Assembly (NCBI GenBank): GCA_000310025.1
Contig: FN649732.1
Span: 669,750 to 694,976, forward strand
Direction of reading: 5' to 3'
DNA length: 25,227 nucleotides
Origin: Ectocarpus siliculosus
Taxonomy: Eukaryota; Sar; Phaeophyceae; Ectocarpales; Ectocarpaceae
The notes beneath the pieces were generated by a model. It had not been told where the DNA came from. It was given only the letters and a program-made list of their open reading frames with translations, and searched no databases. Positions within the stretch are counted from its first letter, which is position 1, and each line of letters opens with the position of its first letter. The position numbers were made by a program, and so were the translations under genes. Below are positions 24,563 to 25,227 of the stretch, piece by piece.

Positions 24563-25066
24563 GCAACAGCAGCAACAGCAACAGCACCAGCAACAGAAGC
24601 AGCAACAGAAGCAACAACAGAAGCAGCAGCAGAAGCAGCAACAGAAGCAACAACAGAAGCAGCAGCAGAAGCAGCAACACCACCACCATCGCCACCACAT
24701 GCCGGGGGGGGAGGGGGCGTCGTAGCTGAGGGGGGGGTACTAGCGACCGGCGGCGCCGAAGGCGGCGGCCGTATGGATTGGGAAGAGAGAGGGAAGGTCA
24801 TCTGGCGGCGGCCTGCGGCATCTGAGACAGGATCGGGAGGAAAACTGCGGGCAGCATCGGCGGCAGCACTGGCAGATGAGGAGGCAGTGGGCGAGGACCG
24901 AGGTAGCACCGGCGTCGGCGAGGAGGAGGGGGCGTTGTGGCTCGAGGCTTGGCTCGAAGTGGAGAAAGAGGCGGCTGGCGCGGCAGGCGAAGAGGAAGGG
25001 TCGCCGAGAGGCGTCAGCGCGGGAGCCTACCACCACCAGCAAAAAGTTCTGTTCAACCCTTGTAAG
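12510..25066 (+). CDS. RAB3GAP1: Rab3 GTPase-activating protein catalytic subunit (15 exons, 3' end outside window)
   Basis: Exons: 12510-12764, 13594-13814, 14152-14228, 14508-14645, 15083-15384, 16190-16318, 16993-17148, 18466-18588, 19272-19374, 19732-20016, 20686-20786, 21033-21487, 21842-23149, 23424-23507, 23887-25066. All junctions are GT..AG with matching phase: 1639 codons in one frame. Motifs follow human order: DFSCVTKWEYFINDV near the start (human DFTTASEWERFISKV); LLRSWFGFGDLLCLHEAA about 153-170; DPLDGVRLSAVW at 375-386; GDVAAFWKSFVQELRFLWEE at 604-623; CLLHQKLQMLNCCV at 784-797 (human CLLHQKLQMLNCCI); LTSDMLEQQREIARRL before 1246; SANPGAVFADFLRWYSP at 1282-1298; WLEAW at 1597-1601. 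The family acts with RAB3GAP2 as a GAP for Rab3 and an exchange factor for Rab18. The gene breaks off at CK/gtgagg, where the conserved catalytic region continues. ATG 12510 has A at -3. Exons 6 and 15 have the least certain 5' ends; exon 8 has an unusual donor (gttggt). Confidence 0.88.
12765..13593 (+). other. Intron 1 of the Rab3GAP gene
   Basis: Donor AAG/gtgcgg and acceptor gttccag/GCT, phase 0. No repeat or RNA gene recognised. It joins an Asn/Ser-rich exon 1 end to an acidic exon 2. Confidence 0.65.
14815..14859 (+). repeat. Dispersed repeat, copy in intron 4
   Basis: The stretch with AGCATCGATCGCGCTAG, then CCGG..GATGAAAAG, matches one at 20453-20499 (AGCATCGACCGCGCTAG, then TCGGCCAATGAAAA) in intron 10 of the same gene, with the same T-rich lead-in. 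This may be a fragment of a dispersed element; copy number elsewhere is unknown. Confidence 0.7.
15962..16016 (+). repeat. CTG/TTG microsatellite in intron 5
   Basis: A run of CTG/TTG/TTC triplets in the intron upstream of exon 6. A following cag acceptor near 16025 leads to an early stop in the required phase, so it was not chosen as the exon 6 start. Confidence 0.8.
16768..16952 (+). repeat. Long CT-rich microsatellite in intron 6
   Basis: About 185 bases of TCTCTG, TCTG and finally TC repeats, ending some 40 bases before the acceptor of exon 7 at 16992. On the transcribed strand it forms an extended polypyrimidine tract. It also creates artificial Ser/Leu open frames on plus and Arg/Glu frames on minus. 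Confidence 0.95.
17560..17680 (+). repeat. Two-copy direct repeat in intron 7
   Basis: Copies at 17560-17614 and 17627-17680 share TTTGCCATCGGGGTTTGGG, TTTTC, then TTGGCAACGACGTTGTAAAA and CAAGCC. They differ at only a few positions, which implies a recent tandem duplication. Confidence 0.9.
18627..18915 (+). repeat. Three-copy tandem repeat in intron 8
   Basis: The core GATGTCCTCCTGCTGAGAGC with ATTGGAGG starts at 18659, 18761 and 18874 (periods 102 and 113). Each unit continues with a GAAGACTTGA block and ends in a C run followed by GGGGG and a GTCGGTT motif. Part of a preceding unit's tail is seen from about 18627. The third copy is more diverged and decays after 18915. Confidence 0.9.
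20453..20499 (+). repeat. Dispersed repeat, copy in intron 10
   Basis: Second copy of the sequence at 14815-14859, same orientation, differing by a few substitutions and a short gap, about 5.6 kb downstream. Confidence 0.7.
21369..21409 (+). repeat. GGT microsatellite coding for a poly-Gly tract (exon 12)
   Basis: About 14 consecutive GGT codons in the Rab3GAP exon 12 frame code for Gly. The tract lies in an insertion of roughly 135 residues between the WEE segment and the PPPDMR that leads into CLLHQKLQ. Confidence 0.9.
21602..21756 (+). repeat. Two-copy tandem repeat in intron 12
   Basis: Units start with CTCTAGCCGGATGCG at 21602 and 21677 (period 75) and contain GACAGCAA, CAGCAACGGCGAATTATC and AATGGCCA. 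The second copy carries a few substitutions and a small length difference. It lies between exons 12 and 13 of the Rab3GAP gene. Confidence 0.9.
22612..22700 (+). repeat. CAG/CAA tract coding for poly-Gln (exon 13)
   Basis: In the Rab3GAP frame this reads as Gln with scattered Arg, Lys and His, ending before TVTRTTVVDTD. It sits inside the roughly 400-residue low-complexity insertion that separates CLLHQKLQMLNCC from GHRLLATGER. Confidence 0.9.
24320..24690 (+). repeat. GCA/ACA microsatellite coding for an Ala-rich tract (exon 15)
   Basis: About 370 bases of CAG/CAA-type triplets read in the GCA phase, giving Ala runs with Pro, Thr and Glu. The other phases would give Gln or Ser, and the complement gives Leu or Cys. 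It separates the RWYSPPNW motif from the WLEAW motif of the Rab3GAP catalytic region. Confidence 0.95.
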
Positions 25067-25227
25067 GTGAGGAGGGCGGCGGAGTCTCTCTCGACGTGGC
25101 GGCAACGTGGAAATATGGAGAGAGTTGCCAATTCTGGAAAGTGTAGCGCAGAGGCCACCCCCCTCGTGTCAGCCTCCAGAAGAATATACTTCTGATGGAG
25201 CACGAAAAGGCGTGTGTTTGTATCTGC

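Noticed and set aside
24222-24909. Poly-Leu, poly-Cys and Ala/Val-rich proteins on the minus strand
   Set aside because: They are the complement of the CAG/CAA array. The plus frame carries Rab3GAP motifs on both sides.
1-25227. tRNA, rRNA, CRISPR array or bacterial operon
   Set aside because: No cloverleaf, rRNA core sequence or spaced identical repeats were found by eye. Gene structure is eukaryotic throughout.

Overview
This window reads as nuclear DNA of an intron-rich, GC-rich eukaryote. Introns of about 0.25-1.3 kb have GT..AG ends, proteins carry long Ala, Gln and Gly tracts, CAG/CAA microsatellites are frequent and homopolymer C runs are common. This style fits a brown alga or other stramenopile (Ectocarpus-like), but that is inferred from gene style only, since nothing here is a taxonomic marker.

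Layout. (1) Positions 32-4890, plus strand: the 3' three exons of a protein-kinase-like gene whose start lies before the window. Its catalytic residues appear lost (a pseudokinase), and a disordered tail of about 860 residues carries a four-copy repeat. (2) Positions 4891-6916: no gene recognised. (3) Positions 6917-9298, minus strand: two pieces of a SET-domain protein, the front half at 9099-9298 and the back half with a stop at 6917-7180. I could not resolve the roughly 1.9 kb between them, so this may be an intron-split gene or a decaying copy. (4) Positions 9299-12509: intergenic, with weak coding-like patches and a 364-bp imperfect inverted repeat (11409-11772) resembling a foldback/MITE element. 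(5) Positions 12510-25066, plus strand, running off the window: 15 exons of a Rab3 GTPase-activating protein catalytic subunit (RAB3GAP1 family). I assembled these by matching GT/AG sites, intron phase and the order of family motifs. All 15 exons join in one frame (4917 bases, 1639 codons), and the motifs appear in the same order as in the human protein.

Functionally, the Rab3GAP catalytic subunit works with a non-catalytic partner (RAB3GAP2) on Rab GTPases. In organisms without Rab3, the Rab18-directed activity at the ER and lipid droplets is the more likely ancestral role. This copy is far longer than the animal proteins because of three low-complexity insertions: a Gly/Ala/Pro-rich one, one of about 400 residues with Gln tracts, and an Ala-rich one encoded by a CAG/CAA microsatellite. 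The upstream pseudokinase and the Rab3GAP gene share no obvious pathway, although both contain a basic, possibly membrane-binding segment that begins with an R-G-K motif.
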